From the NCBI GenBank assembly GCA_913054495.1, contig CAJXIY010000028.1, positions 1 to 32,528 of the forward strand: DNA of 32,528 bases, read 5' to 3'. A program made the position numbers and the translations under genes. Numbering within the stretch: position 1 is the first letter of the stretch; the number at the start of each line of letters is the position of its first letter. This DNA comes from an uncultured Gammaproteobacteria bacterium (lineage in GTDB: Bacteria; Pseudomonadota; Gammaproteobacteria; Pseudomonadales; Pseudohongiellaceae). The notes below the pieces were generated by a model. The model was given only the letters and a program-made list of their open reading frames with translations, had not been told where the DNA came from and searched no databases. Below, piece after piece: positions 8,294 to 16,158 of this stretch.

Positions 8294-9778
8294 TCACAGC
8301 AATTTCTTGAGGTCAGGCTTGGTTACCTTCCCCATGGCATTGCGTGGCAGTGCATCGATGATCTTGATGGCCTTAGGTATTTTGTAAGAAGACATCTTGC
8401 CATCACACCATCGCTTCAAGTCATCATACTCAAGGCGGGTGCCGTCCCTCAAGCCGATAAAGGCCATCACAGATTCTCCCCAGGTTTCGTCTTCGACACC
8501 TATCACTGCCACTTCGGCTATGTCGTCATGGGCCAGTAGTACGCCTTCGATCTCCAGTGCAGACAGCTTGTAGCCACCGGACTTGATGATGTCGATAGAG
8601 GAGCGACCCATGATACGGTAGTAGCCGTTTTCCACCACGGCGACATCGCCGGTGCAGAACCAGCCGTCCCGGAAACTTTCGACGGTGGCTTTTTCGTTGT
8701 CCCAGTATTCGAGGAAAACGTTGTCGCCCCTGATGCGAATTTCCCCGGCGACACCTTCTTCCGTGACCGGATTGTGGTCTTCATCGAATAACTGCGCCTC
8801 GACACCGGGAAGCGGTTGACCGACATGACCGGCTCGGCGTTCGCCGTCGTAGGGATTTGACAGCCCCATGCCGATCTCGGTCATGCCATATCTTTCCAGT
8901 AATACCTGGCCGGTCAATTGCTGCCACTGCTCGAACAGTTTTACCGGGCAAGCCGCCGAGCCGGAAATATTCAAACGCATGGGTCTGAAACCGTCACATA
9001 TCTTCTGCACTTCGTCGGCATCGATAGTGTCGAAATACTGAATCAGTTTTACGTAGATTGTCGGTACCGCCATGAACACGTTATAGCTGCCGGCGACAAT
9101 TTCCGCAGTAATTTTCGGGATATCAAACTTTGCAAAGAGGTGTACGGTAGCACCTGCCCACAGCCCGCAACTCAGTATATTGATGATGCCGTGAATATGA
9201 TGCACCGGCAGGAACAGGGGAATCACATCGTCTTCGGTCCAGGCCCAGGCCTCGATCAGGGTGGTGATCTGCGCGTGAATGGTTTTGTGGGTGCTGACTA
9301 CGCCCTTGGGTTTGTTGGTAGTGCCGCTGGTGAACAGCATCATGCCACGGCGCTCCGGAATAATTTCTGGTAGAGCGGCAATTTCATCCGCCAGTACGTC
9401 ATCACTGGAAACCAGTTCGATATGAAGCTCGGCGCACAAATCGCGCAGGGATTCCTGATACTTGCCATTGGCAATCATGCGGGTCACGCCGGCGCTGGTG
9501 AGGTAGTGATCGAGCTCGGCCACCGCCGATGCCACATTGAGTGGAATGGCGATGCCGCCTGCGCGCCAGATGCCATGCATGGTGGCGACGTAGTCGAGGC
9601 TGGCGGGCATGAAGAACGCGATACGTTCTTCCTTAAGATCGTCTTTACCATCCAGCAAGCCGGTGGCGAGGCGATCGATGCGTCGATTCACTTCGCCATA
9701 GGTATAGCTACTGTCGCCCTCGACGAGTGCGACCCTGTCGTTGTCATTCGTGAGCTTTGGAAAGGAATCTTGTGTCAT
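8294..9778 (-). CDS. Malonyl-CoA synthetase (ACSF3/MatB-like AMP-forming acyl-CoA ligase)
   Basis: This 494-residue adenylate-forming enzyme probably turns malonate, ATP and CoA into malonyl-CoA in the cytoplasm. It has the P-loop 'TSGTTNKPKG' (150-159), 'PVHHIHGIIN' (191-200), 'ISGSAACP' (271-278), 'YGMTEIGMGLS' (297-307), 'RSSIDIIKSGGYKLSALE' near the hinge and catalytic Lys484 in 'PRNAMGK'. These stretches follow the ACSF3/MatB branch closely. Its neighbours are the malonate carrier genes madL and madM, upstream on the same strand, which supports the substrate. Methylmalonate is an alternative, since MatB/ACSF3 enzymes can use both. No malonyl-CoA decarboxylase gene lies in the window. A hairpin repeat separates it from madM. 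Confidence 0.85.
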   Translation of the reverse strand: MTQDSFPKLTNDNDRVALVEGDSSYTYGEVNRRIDRLATGLLDGKDDLKEERIAFFMPASLDYVATMHGIWRAGGIAIPLNVASAVAELDHYLTSAGVTRMIANGKYQESLRDLCAELHIELVSSDDVLADEIAALPEIIPERRGMMLFTSGTTNKPKGVVSTHKTIHAQITTLIEAWAWTEDDVIPLFLPVHHIHGIINILSCGLWAGATVHLFAKFDIPKITAEIVAGSYNVFMAVPTIYVKLIQYFDTIDADEVQKICDGFRPMRLNISGSAACPVKLFEQWQQLTGQVLLERYGMTEIGMGLSNPYDGERRAGHVGQPLPGVEAQLFDEDHNPVTEEGVAGEIRIRGDNVFLEYWDNEKATVESFRDGWFCTGDVAVVENGYYRIMGRSSIDIIKSGGYKLSALEIEGVLLAHDDIAEVAVIGVEDETWGESVMAFIGLRDGTRLEYDDLKRWCDGKMSSYKIPKAIKIIDALPRNAMGKVTKPDLKKLL

Positions 9779-9819
9779 AACTTCAGTCTCTATGGGGGGA
9801 CAGATTTTAGGGGTTTTAA

Positions 9820-9867
9820 GGGGGACAGACCACGTTTTCCGTACTTCAAAAAATTGGTCTGTCTCCC
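9820..9867. repeat. Hairpin repeat, copy 1 (between madM and the synthetase gene)
   Basis: The arms GGGGGACAGACCA (9820-9832) and TGGTCTGTCTCCC (9855-9867) pair over 13 bases with one mismatch. The loop reads CGTTTTCCGTACTTC and so on. A second copy lies in opposite orientation at 11176-11224 with the same arms and a matching loop. Such GGGGACAGACC palindromes are familiar as dispersed, REP-like elements in gammaproteobacteria; that is recollection, not a search. No transposase is nearby. Confidence 0.75.
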
Positions 9868-9892
9868 TTTAACTCCCTTTAACTCCCGTTAA
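9863..9892. repeat. Tandem decamer x3 running into the madM stop codon
   Basis: The unit CTCCCTTTAA occurs at 9863-9872 and 9873-9882, with a third copy CTCCCGTTAA at 9883-9892. The third copy contains the madM stop codon (TAA on the minus strand at 9889-9891), and the first overlaps the right arm of hairpin repeat copy 1. It looks like local slippage or duplication at the junction between the gene end and the repeat. Confidence 0.75.
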
Positions 9893-10647
9893 AACATCGC
9901 GCTAACAATAAAATACAGCACAGACGGTCCCAACAAGCAGCCGAGGCCAGTGTAGAAAGTGGCTGTCATGGCGCCATAGGGGACCAGCTTGGGATCGGTG
10001 GCGGCGAGTCCCGCGGCCACACCGCTGGTGGTCCCCATCAGGCCACCAAATACCATCGCCGACTGTGGGTTGTCTAGGCCGATGCGTTTGGCAATCAACG
10101 GCGTACCGATCATTACCAGGATCGATTTCACCAGGCCGGCAGCCACACTCAGTGTGATGACGGCATCGCTGGCGCCAATTGCCTCGCCGGTGACCGGGCC
10201 GACGATGTAGGTCACCGCACCGGCACCTATGGTGGTAATTGCCGTCGGGTCGGTATAACCAAACATGACAGCTACTGAGGCACCCACGACAAAGGAAACG
10301 ATGACGCCTGCGAAAATGGAAATGACGCCGGCAATACCGGCTTTCTTGAGCTCGCTGATGTGAACCCCGAAGGCGGTGGCGACGATGGCGAAGTCGCGCA
10401 TCATGCCGCCCCCCATCAAGCCAATACCACCGAGCAGAGTCACATCGGCGACGCCACGGCTGCCGCCGCTGACGGTGCCTCCCCAATACGCGGCCAATAA
10501 ACCAAGGGCGATGGCGATGGCGGAGCCGTGAATGCGGCCGGCAGTTAGTTTATCGGCGAGGAAATAGGACACCCACATGACAACGCCAACCACGGCGAAG
10601 GCGACGACGAGGTTATTTCGAACGAAGACGGTTTCGATGATATCCAT
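9889..10647 (-). CDS. madM: Malonate transporter subunit MadM
   Basis: This 252-residue, very hydrophobic protein has about seven or eight membrane helices and Gly-rich stretches such as 'LLGGIGLMGGGMMRDFAIV', 'TTIGAGAVTYIVGPVTGE' and 'GGLMGTTSGVAAGLAATDP'. The sequence and its pairing with a 132-residue partner match MadM of the Na+/malonate symporter MadLM, known from Malonomonas rubra. Its ATG shares one base with the madL stop (TAATG), so translation is coupled. It should import malonate for the synthetase encoded just downstream. The gene ends inside a tandem decamer. Confidence 0.9.
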   Translation of the reverse strand: MDIIETVFVRNNLVVAFAVVGVVMWVSYFLADKLTAGRIHGSAIAIALGLLAAYWGGTVSGGSRGVADVTLLGGIGLMGGGMMRDFAIVATAFGVHISELKKAGIAGVISIFAGVIVSFVVGASVAVMFGYTDPTAITTIGAGAVTYIVGPVTGEAIGASDAVITLSVAAGLVKSILVMIGTPLIAKRIGLDNPQSAMVFGGLMGTTSGVAAGLAATDPKLVPYGAMTATFYTGLGCLLGPSVLYFIVSAMF

Positions 10648-11045
10648 TAACCAGCTTCCTGTTCTTCGCTGGTATCAGGGGCTGGAGAATCACCCTTGCC
10701 TATATTGCTGAGCACGGGAACCAGCGCGAAGCTGACGATGACCGCCGCCACACCGGCGCTCAGGGCCAGTAAACCGCCCTCGGTGGCGGCGGCAACATTC
10801 TGACGTGCTGCCATGGCCACCACAATCGGGATATACATGGCGCTCCAGAACTTGATGCCGGTGCCAGACACGCCTTCGGTGAGGGCCTTGAACTTATCGG
10901 AGTTGCTGGCGAAGACCAGGAACAACATGGCAATGCCGACACCACCGACATTGGCTTCCACATTCAGCACCACACCCAGTACTTCTCCAAATAACATGCC
11001 CAGAACCAGGCAGACAGACAACAGGGCTACACCATAGACGATCAT
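10647..11045 (-). CDS. madL: Malonate transporter subunit MadL
   Basis: This 132-residue membrane protein has about four helices and begins MIVYGVALLSVCLVLGMLFG, followed by 'GVVLNVEANVGGVGIAML', typical of MadL. The C-terminal tail is short and acidic (DTSEEQEAG). The ATG has AAGGA upstream at good spacing. It is the first gene of the malonate operon madL-madM-synthetase, and its stop overlaps the madM start. A hairpin repeat of the same family as that after madM lies upstream at 11176-11224. Confidence 0.9.
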   Translation of the reverse strand: MIVYGVALLSVCLVLGMLFGEVLGVVLNVEANVGGVGIAMLFLVFASNSDKFKALTEGVSGTGIKFWSAMYIPIVVAMAARQNVAAATEGGLLALSAGVAAVIVSFALVPVLSNIGKGDSPAPDTSEEQEAG

Positions 11046-11129
11046 TATTATTATCCTTGTACTTATCCCTACTAAAGCGGCAGTGTCGTACTGCGCAAGC
11101 GAGCATGGATGATATGATGCGGCCGGGCT

Positions 11130-11159
11130 TTGTGCAATTTACTCAATTTGGCGTAAAAT
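11130..11159 (+). promoter_or_regulatory. Possible sigma-70-like promoter for the PQQ dehydrogenase gene
   Basis: TTGTGC (11130-11135) and TAAAAT (11154-11159) are spaced 18 bases apart upstream of the gene starting at 11248. The -35 match is poor, and the transcript would run through hairpin repeat copy 2. This is a weak candidate read by eye. Confidence 0.25.
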
Positions 11160-11175
11160 CGGGGACACATAAAAT

Positions 11176-11224
11176 GGGGGATAGACCAGGTCTTCTGAAG
11201 TGCGGAAAACGTGGTCTGTCCCCC
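11176..11224. repeat. Hairpin repeat, copy 2 (inverted relative to copy 1)
   Basis: The arms GGGGGATAGACCA (11176-11188) and TGGTCTGTCCCCC (11212-11224) enclose a loop whose complement, CGTTTTCCGCACTTC, matches the loop of copy 1 closely. The element lies in the divergent region between madL and the PQQ dehydrogenase and ends 23 bases before the latter's ATG. The CCCC-TTAAAC-GGGG sequence that follows could also pair near the ribosome site. Confidence 0.75.
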
Positions 11225-11247
11225 CTTAAACGGGGAAATACTACGAA

Positions 11248-12885
11248 ATGACGAAAATTCTAAAATTCATCATGGCGATGACGCTGGGGTCGCTGTTGCT
11301 TTCCAGCTCTCTGGCACAGAATGTCAGCACGGATATTCTGGCGAACGCCCAGGATTATTCAGACCGCTGGGTGACCTATGGCAAGAACTATGGCGCCTGG
11401 CGCTATATGCCGGACGACCAGATTAATCGCGATACCGTCGCCAATCTTCGACCGGTCTGGATCAAACAAAGCGGTGTGACCGGTGGCGCCTACGAGGTGA
11501 CGGCGCTGGTCAACGATGGTCGCATGTACCTGACCACGGCGAATAGCCACCTAATCGTGGTTGACCCTTTAAGTGGGGATGAGCTTTGGCGATACGACCA
11601 TGATTTCGAGAATGTCGATCTTTGTTGCGGGCCCCACAACCGCGGCGTTGCTCTGTATGAGGACAAGGTGTTCTGGGGCACACTGGATGCGCATCTTTTG
11701 GCATTCGACGCCGCCACAGGCATTCAACTGTGGGATGCAGAAGTAGGCGATCATCGCGAGTCATTTTCCGTGACCGGTGCACCGCTGGTCGTTAAAGATA
11801 TGGTCCTGATCGGCGTCGGTGGTGGCGAGTACGGCATTCGCGGCTACATCGATGCCTATGACGTCAACAGCGGTGAACGTCGCTGGCGTTTCTATACCAC
11901 GCCCGCAGAGGGCGAGCCTGGCAACGAGACTTGGGCGGGTGATTCCTGGAAAACTGGCGGCGCCCCAACTTGGGTAACCGGTACCTATGATCCGGAAACT
12001 GATATGGTATTCTGGGGCACAGGCAATCCCTGGCCCGACATCAATGCCAATGCGCGCAAGGGCGACAACTTATACTCGAACTCGGTGGTGGCCCTCGATG
12101 CGGACAGTGGCCAGTTGCGCTGGTTTTTTCAGACCTCGCCACGCGATGAATTTGACCACGATTCAACCTCCGAACCCATGATCATTGACGAAATGTTCAA
12201 TGGCGAACTGCGCAAGATGATCATCCAGGTTTCTCGCAACGGACACGTCTACGGACTCGACCGCATGACCGGCGACTTCCTCTATGCCGGTGAGTACACG
12301 CGGGTAAACTGGGCAGAGCGTGATGAAACCGGCAAGCCGGTACTCAAGGAAGAGCTGTACGAGCCCAAGGACACGCTGGTGTTTCCAGGCCTTTATGGAG
12401 GCAAGAACTGGCCTCCCGCATCCTACAGCCCGGACACCCATATGCTTTATATTCCCACCACCGAATGGGGCACGACATTTATTCGGCGCGAAGGAGAAGG
12501 GCGACCTGGCACCATGGACCTGGGTGGTATACCCCGCTTTGACACTTCCGGCACCGGTTGGGTGATCGCGTTTAGTATGCTCACTGGCAATATCGCCTGG
12601 CAACGTGAGATGCCAGGCAACTTCAACTGGGCTGGCACCCTGTCGACAGGTGGCGGCCTGGTATTTTCCGGTGCGCCCGATGGTTATATCTATGCTATGA
12701 ATGATGAAACCGGTGAAGTACTGTGGAAGTTCCAGACCGGTAGTGGAATTTACGCACCACCTACGAGTTTCACTATCGACGGCAAGCAATACATTGGGAT
12801 CGCTTCCGGCACTCGTGATCCTGTCACTCGTGAGGGTGTTGCTACCGGCATCTCTGCGGGAAACTACATTTTATTCAGTTTATAG
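11248..12885 (+). CDS. Secreted PQQ-dependent alcohol dehydrogenase with lanthanide-type D-x-D motif
   Basis: This 545-residue quinoprotein has a signal peptide (cleavage likely after SSSLA, about residue 23) and should oxidise alcohols in the periplasm. The eight-bladed propeller family features are present: vicinal Cys126-Cys127 ('DLCCGPHNRG'), Glu194 in 'GGGEYGIRGY', Trp242, Asn260 in 'FWGTGNPWP' and Asp303 in 'DEFDHD'. Asp305, two residues after the catalytic Asp, is the extra ligand that marks lanthanide-dependent enzymes such as XoxF. There is no haem domain; electrons likely pass to the dihaem cytochrome encoded 10 bases downstream. The ATG gives a good basic N-terminus (MTKILKF). The alcohol substrate is not predictable. 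Confidence 0.88.
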   Translation: MTKILKFIMAMTLGSLLLSSSLAQNVSTDILANAQDYSDRWVTYGKNYGAWRYMPDDQINRDTVANLRPVWIKQSGVTGGAYEVTALVNDGRMYLTTANSHLIVVDPLSGDELWRYDHDFENVDLCCGPHNRGVALYEDKVFWGTLDAHLLAFDAATGIQLWDAEVGDHRESFSVTGAPLVVKDMVLIGVGGGEYGIRGYIDAYDVNSGERRWRFYTTPAEGEPGNETWAGDSWKTGGAPTWVTGTYDPETDMVFWGTGNPWPDINANARKGDNLYSNSVVALDADSGQLRWFFQTSPRDEFDHDSTSEPMIIDEMFNGELRKMIIQVSRNGHVYGLDRMTGDFLYAGEYTRVNWAERDETGKPVLKEELYEPKDTLVFPGLYGGKNWPPASYSPDTHMLYIPTTEWGTTFIRREGEGRPGTMDLGGIPRFDTSGTGWVIAFSMLTGNIAWQREMPGNFNWAGTLSTGGGLVFSGAPDGYIYAMNDETGEVLWKFQTGSGIYAPPTSFTIDGKQYIGIASGTRDPVTREGVATGISAGNYILFSL

Positions 12886-12895
12886 GTCACCTGTG

Positions 12896-13693
12896 ATGAG
12901 AGTTTCGGGAAGTGATCTTGTGAAGTTTCAATCATTGCTTAATAGCGTACTGGCAAGTTTGGTTATGGCGCTTACGTCTTTCGCCGTTAACGCCGGAGTC
13001 GGCGAAGGCCAGGAACTCTACAACGCCTATTGTCAGATCTGTCATGGAGAATTGGGTGAAGGCCAGACTATGGGTAAGCCCCTAACCGATGGCATGGCCA
13101 ATCGCTTGTCCGATGAAGATTTGCTCGCGGTTATCACCGACGGCCGTGCCGGCACCGGCATGGTGGCCTGGGCCGGTTCCTTCAGCGACGAAGAGATCTT
13201 CGATGTCGCCTCCTATGTGCGCGCATTACAGGGTAAGCCCGGATTGAATCTGGCTACCGACGATTCGGGTATGGCTAATAATCCCATGGCCCTGGCAGGC
13301 GCAGAATTATTCAACGGTAGCGCCGGATGTTCTAACTGCCACTCCTACGATGACCAGGGGGGCAATGTCGGCCCGGTGCTCGATGGTGTCAGCTCCCGAC
13401 TGGGCGAGGATGCATTGTTGCAAGTATTGCTAAACCCCTCTGCGTCTATCGCCAGCGGTTATGGCGCCAAAGTAGTGGAACAGGCGGATGGCACCACGAT
13501 CCGTGGACGCTATCGCAATGACTCTGAACTCGCTGTGCAGATTCAGAGCGAAGACGGGCGGCGCTGGGTGACTTATTTCAAAGACCGGGTTAAATCGGTA
13601 ACAGATTCTGATGAATCCCTGATGCCAGATGTGTTTGCGACTCTGGGTGCAGAGCAGCAAGAACAACTGCTGGCGTTTTTGAATTCATTGTAG
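12896..13693 (+). CDS. Dihaem c-type cytochrome, electron acceptor of the PQQ dehydrogenase
   Basis: This 265-residue secreted protein carries two haem c sites, 'CQICH' (46-50) and 'CSNCH' (145-149). Met89 in 'GTGMVAW' and the Met of 'SLMPDVF' are likely axial ligands. The second half ('LLNPSASIASGYG...DGTTIRGRY') resembles the putative haem-binding domain found in large cytochromes of Planctomycetes and relatives. The open frame extends upstream to 12701, but that part overlaps the PQQ gene and lacks a signal sequence. The ATG at 12896 gives a fitting signal peptide (to about residue 33) and lies 10 bases after the PQQ gene stop. The pair forms a quinoprotein-cytochrome operon. Confidence 0.88.
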   Translation: MRVSGSDLVKFQSLLNSVLASLVMALTSFAVNAGVGEGQELYNAYCQICHGELGEGQTMGKPLTDGMANRLSDEDLLAVITDGRAGTGMVAWAGSFSDEEIFDVASYVRALQGKPGLNLATDDSGMANNPMALAGAELFNGSAGCSNCHSYDDQGGNVGPVLDGVSSRLGEDALLQVLLNPSASIASGYGAKVVEQADGTTIRGRYRNDSELAVQIQSEDGRRWVTYFKDRVKSVTDSDESLMPDVFATLGAEQQEQLLAFLNSL

Positions 13694-13879
13694 AATCTCC
13701 CTGTCGAAACCCAGGTTGCCAGTCGCAGCAACTCGAGCCTCATCTGGCCGGGAGATGAAGCGATGGGGTTTTGTATGGAAATCGAAGTAGGTGAATTGGA
13801 TATGTAGGAGGGAAGATCGCTTGATGTTCCCTTTATTGCGTTAGAAGGTAAACCGACAAGAAAACAGAAAGGTGTATTT

Positions 13880-14686
13880 ATGGAAATCGATACGGCGGCA
13901 CTAAGCCAACTGTTGGTGGGCTATGGCACCCAACTGCTGGCGGCCATCGCTACCCTGGTAGTCGGCCTTTATCTGGTTAAGGTAATCAACGGCGTGGTTG
14001 CCAAGATGTTCGACAGCGGTGGAGTCGATCCATCCCTGAAGAGTTTTCTGAGCAGCATGATTTCCATCGTTCTCAAAGTCATGGTTTACATCACTGCGCT
14101 GGGAATGTTGGGCATCGAAATGACTTCGTTCATCGCTATTCTCGCCGCTGCTGGTCTCGCGGTCGGAATGGCACTGTCTGGGACGCTGCAGAATTTTGCC
14201 GGTGGGGTAATGATTCTGTTGTTCAAACCCTACAGGGTTGGCGACTACATAGAGGCCCAGGGATTTACTGGTACGGTAAAGGAAATTCAAATTTTCATCA
14301 CCGTTCTGACTACGTCTGATAACAAGACGGTACTGATTCCCAATGGCGCTCTGGCGAACGATGCCATGATCAATTACTCGGCACAGAAAACTCGTCGTGT
14401 CGACTGGACCTTCAGTATTGCCTACGGCGATGACCTGGAGCAAGCCTTTGCGGTGTTGAAGCGTCTGATCGCGGCTGATAGCAAAATACTGCAAGATCCT
14501 GAACCTTTCGTGAGACTGCTCGAACTTGCAGACAGCTCACTAAAAATTGTAGTCCGCGTGTGGGTACAAGCGTCTGATTACGGGGCTGTCTTTTACAAAA
14601 TGAATGAAGAGGTCTACAAGACATTCGAGCAGGAGGGACTATCAATTCCCTTTCCACAAATGGGTGTGCATCTGGATAAAAATTAG
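13880..14686 (+). CDS. Small-conductance mechanosensitive channel, MscS family
   Basis: This 268-residue inner-membrane channel would release solutes on osmotic downshock. Two N-terminal helices (about residues 15-85) precede the pore helix 'AAAGLAVGMALSGTLQNFAG' (about 89-108). The beta-domain signature 'FKPYRVGDYIEAQGFTGTV' and 'LIPNGALANDAMINYS' follows. The C-terminal alpha/beta cage ends 'SIPFPQMGVHLDKN', as in MscS. Its length is near that of E. coli MscS (286). AAGGTG precedes the ATG. It lies 186 bases after the cytochrome gene and has no evident link to it; it converges with the DUF3667 gene. Confidence 0.93.
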   Translation: MEIDTAALSQLLVGYGTQLLAAIATLVVGLYLVKVINGVVAKMFDSGGVDPSLKSFLSSMISIVLKVMVYITALGMLGIEMTSFIAILAAAGLAVGMALSGTLQNFAGGVMILLFKPYRVGDYIEAQGFTGTVKEIQIFITVLTTSDNKTVLIPNGALANDAMINYSAQKTRRVDWTFSIAYGDDLEQAFAVLKRLIAADSKILQDPEPFVRLLELADSSLKIVVRVWVQASDYGAVFYKMNEEVYKTFEQEGLSIPFPQMGVHLDKN

Positions 14687-14724
14687 GCGGCTGTCCGATC
14701 TGATATCTTTGCTATTCGAGGCTG

Positions 14725-15723
14725 TCAAGAAAAGATAAACAACAAAAAGAAAAACAACATGATGCCGACACCCACACATACTGAATAGATGAGGGAGACG
14801 GTGACGAATTTTAACGTGGTAACAAAATAACCTTCTCCGAAGAATCTTTTCAGGCTCAGGTATAAATAGATCACGATCCAAAAAACGACAGCGGTGCTGA
14901 TCCAGCTGAACCCGGAACTAAGCAGCGTGATTTCCAATTCCTCGATGATCTCCGCCACCGAGAGCAAGAAAATTGAAAACACCAAAAACGCATGGTTATG
15001 TAGCGTCAGTATGAAGTGCTCTACATAGAACCGCTTGTGGGTGATGTAGAGGATTTGTTGAATCAAGGCCAGCAGCGGCATCATCAACAGCATGAATAGG
15101 GTGATGTATTCGAGTGAGCCCATGAAAAACGAGGTTGGATCGTCGACGACGTCCTGGAAATTGGCCTCAACTTGCGAGGCTAAAAACCCCTGCAGGTTCT
15201 GATTCGCCGGTGCCGACAGAAAGGACAGTTCGATCTCTGAAACGAAGTTTATGAGTTCTTCGATGTCCTCGATGTCTTCTTCATCGAGTTCCGCAAGATC
15301 TTCTGCGGTTAATATTTCCACGTTCCCGTCACCAAAAGACAGATTAAAATCTGCCGTCACCGTGCCAGAGGGATCGACCCCGATGACAGTATTTCTTATG
15401 GACTGAAAAGATGTACTCAAGGCGACCAGCAAGAAGAAGCCGATACTGATTACCAGAAAAAGTCGCAGTGGCGGAGTGTAGCTGGCCCGCCGACCCTTGG
15501 TGTATTCGGTACTCAGAAATGCCGGTTTGGTGAAGAGATACCAGAGTGTCTTGTAGGCACGACCATCCAGTTCGAAGACTGTATAGAGTGTCTCCTGCAG
15601 CAATAATATGAAGGCGCGCCGGCTTTCCTTGTGGCGTTGGCCACATTTGCCACAGAAATCGCCGGTCAGAGCTTCTCCACAATGCTGGCAAGAGTCGAGT
15701 TTGGTCGATACGGCGTCGGTCAT
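14725..15723 (-). CDS. DUF3667 family membrane protein with N-terminal zinc ribbon
   Basis: This 332-residue protein begins with a zinc-ribbon pair, Cys12-x2-Cys15 and Cys24-x2-Cys27 ('FCGKCGQRH'). A conserved region 'RAYKTLWYLFTKPAFLSTEY' follows, then 'GRRASYTPPLRLFLVISIGF', which starts the first membrane helix. Four or five helices can be seen in all (about 100-120, 205-225, 240-260, 275-295, 305-330), with an acidic loop 'LAELDEEDIEDIEEL' between the first two. This fits DUF3667, whose function is unknown. The gene is alone on its strand here and converges with mscS 38 bases away. It starts at ATG 15723. Confidence 0.8.
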   Translation of the reverse strand: MTDAVSTKLDSCQHCGEALTGDFCGKCGQRHKESRRAFILLLQETLYTVFELDGRAYKTLWYLFTKPAFLSTEYTKGRRASYTPPLRLFLVISIGFFLLVALSTSFQSIRNTVIGVDPSGTVTADFNLSFGDGNVEILTAEDLAELDEEDIEDIEELINFVSEIELSFLSAPANQNLQGFLASQVEANFQDVVDDPTSFFMGSLEYITLFMLLMMPLLALIQQILYITHKRFYVEHFILTLHNHAFLVFSIFLLSVAEIIEELEITLLSSGFSWISTAVVFWIVIYLYLSLKRFFGEGYFVTTLKFVTVSLIYSVCVGVGIMLFFFLLFIFS

Positions 15724-16004
15724 GGGCTCGATAGCCGTCTTAGAGCCGCGAAAAAGATGTCATCTACTGTATCAGCTCTCGGCCGCGGCGCGCGCATAAA
15801 TTGGCGCAACATAGAGAAAATCCAGGAAGGTGGTGAAAACCGTTGGTAGCGAGCGTTCCTACCCTCCGCAGGGTTGGTGTGGACCAGACGGAGGGCAGGA
15901 ATACTCAAGGAGCACCTTGACGCAGACAGAGGTGTAGCTGCCGCGACAAAAGTATTTGCAATACACCATGATGCCAGCATGTTGTATTACAAGAGCAACA
16001 CTAC

Positions 16005-16018
16005 CACTATATATAGTG
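16005..16018. promoter_or_regulatory. Perfect 14-base palindrome, possible operator
   Basis: CACTATATATAGTG is fully self-complementary. It lies about 280 bases upstream of the DUF3667 start and 141 bases beyond the DUF1080 stop. The ACTATAT element recurs in the inverted repeat at 16104-16131, so both could bind one regulator. No regulator gene is near. Confidence 0.35.
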
Positions 16019-16103
16019 TATCTCAAGCACAACGAATCGCCCGTTGAGTCCCTCAATAGGGCTGATGCTACTCCAATCTGAAGCTGACCCGGCGTTGTCT
16101 CAC

Positions 16104-16131
16104 ATATAGTAAACTGAATTCTTTACTATAT
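16104..16131. promoter_or_regulatory. Inverted repeat with perfect 10-base arms
   Basis: ATATAGTAAA (16104-16113) and TTTACTATAT (16122-16131) are exact complements around CTGAATTC. It sits 28 bases downstream of the DUF1080 stop on the minus strand. The AT-rich stem without a T run is a poor terminator, so an operator or a relic of an element is as likely. Confidence 0.4.
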
Positions 16132-16158
16132 AGGCGAAACAGTACGGCAAGACCTGTT

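Larger units (their letters stand above)
15724..16158. other. 435-base non-coding region with several palindromes
   Basis: No gene is supported here. It holds the upstream region of the DUF3667 gene and the downstream region of the DUF1080 gene. Three inverted repeats stand out: CCCTCCG/CGGAGGG (15862-15868 and 15889-15895), a perfect 14-base palindrome at 16005-16018, and a perfect 10-base-arm repeat at 16104-16131. The short minus-strand frames in the region show no family resemblance and no ribosome site. Confidence 0.6.

Noticed and set aside
9902..10486. 194-residue minus-strand frame within madM
   Set aside because: It is an Arg/His/Cys-rich frame shifted within a certain MadM gene, without domain or ribosome site.
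12701..12895. N-terminal extension of the dihaem cytochrome frame
   Set aside because: It overlaps the end of the PQQ dehydrogenase gene and would bury the signal peptide; the ATG at 12896 fits better.
15720..16056. Two short minus-strand frames upstream of the DUF3667 gene
   Set aside because: They have no start signal, no family resemblance and sit in a palindrome-rich non-coding stretch.
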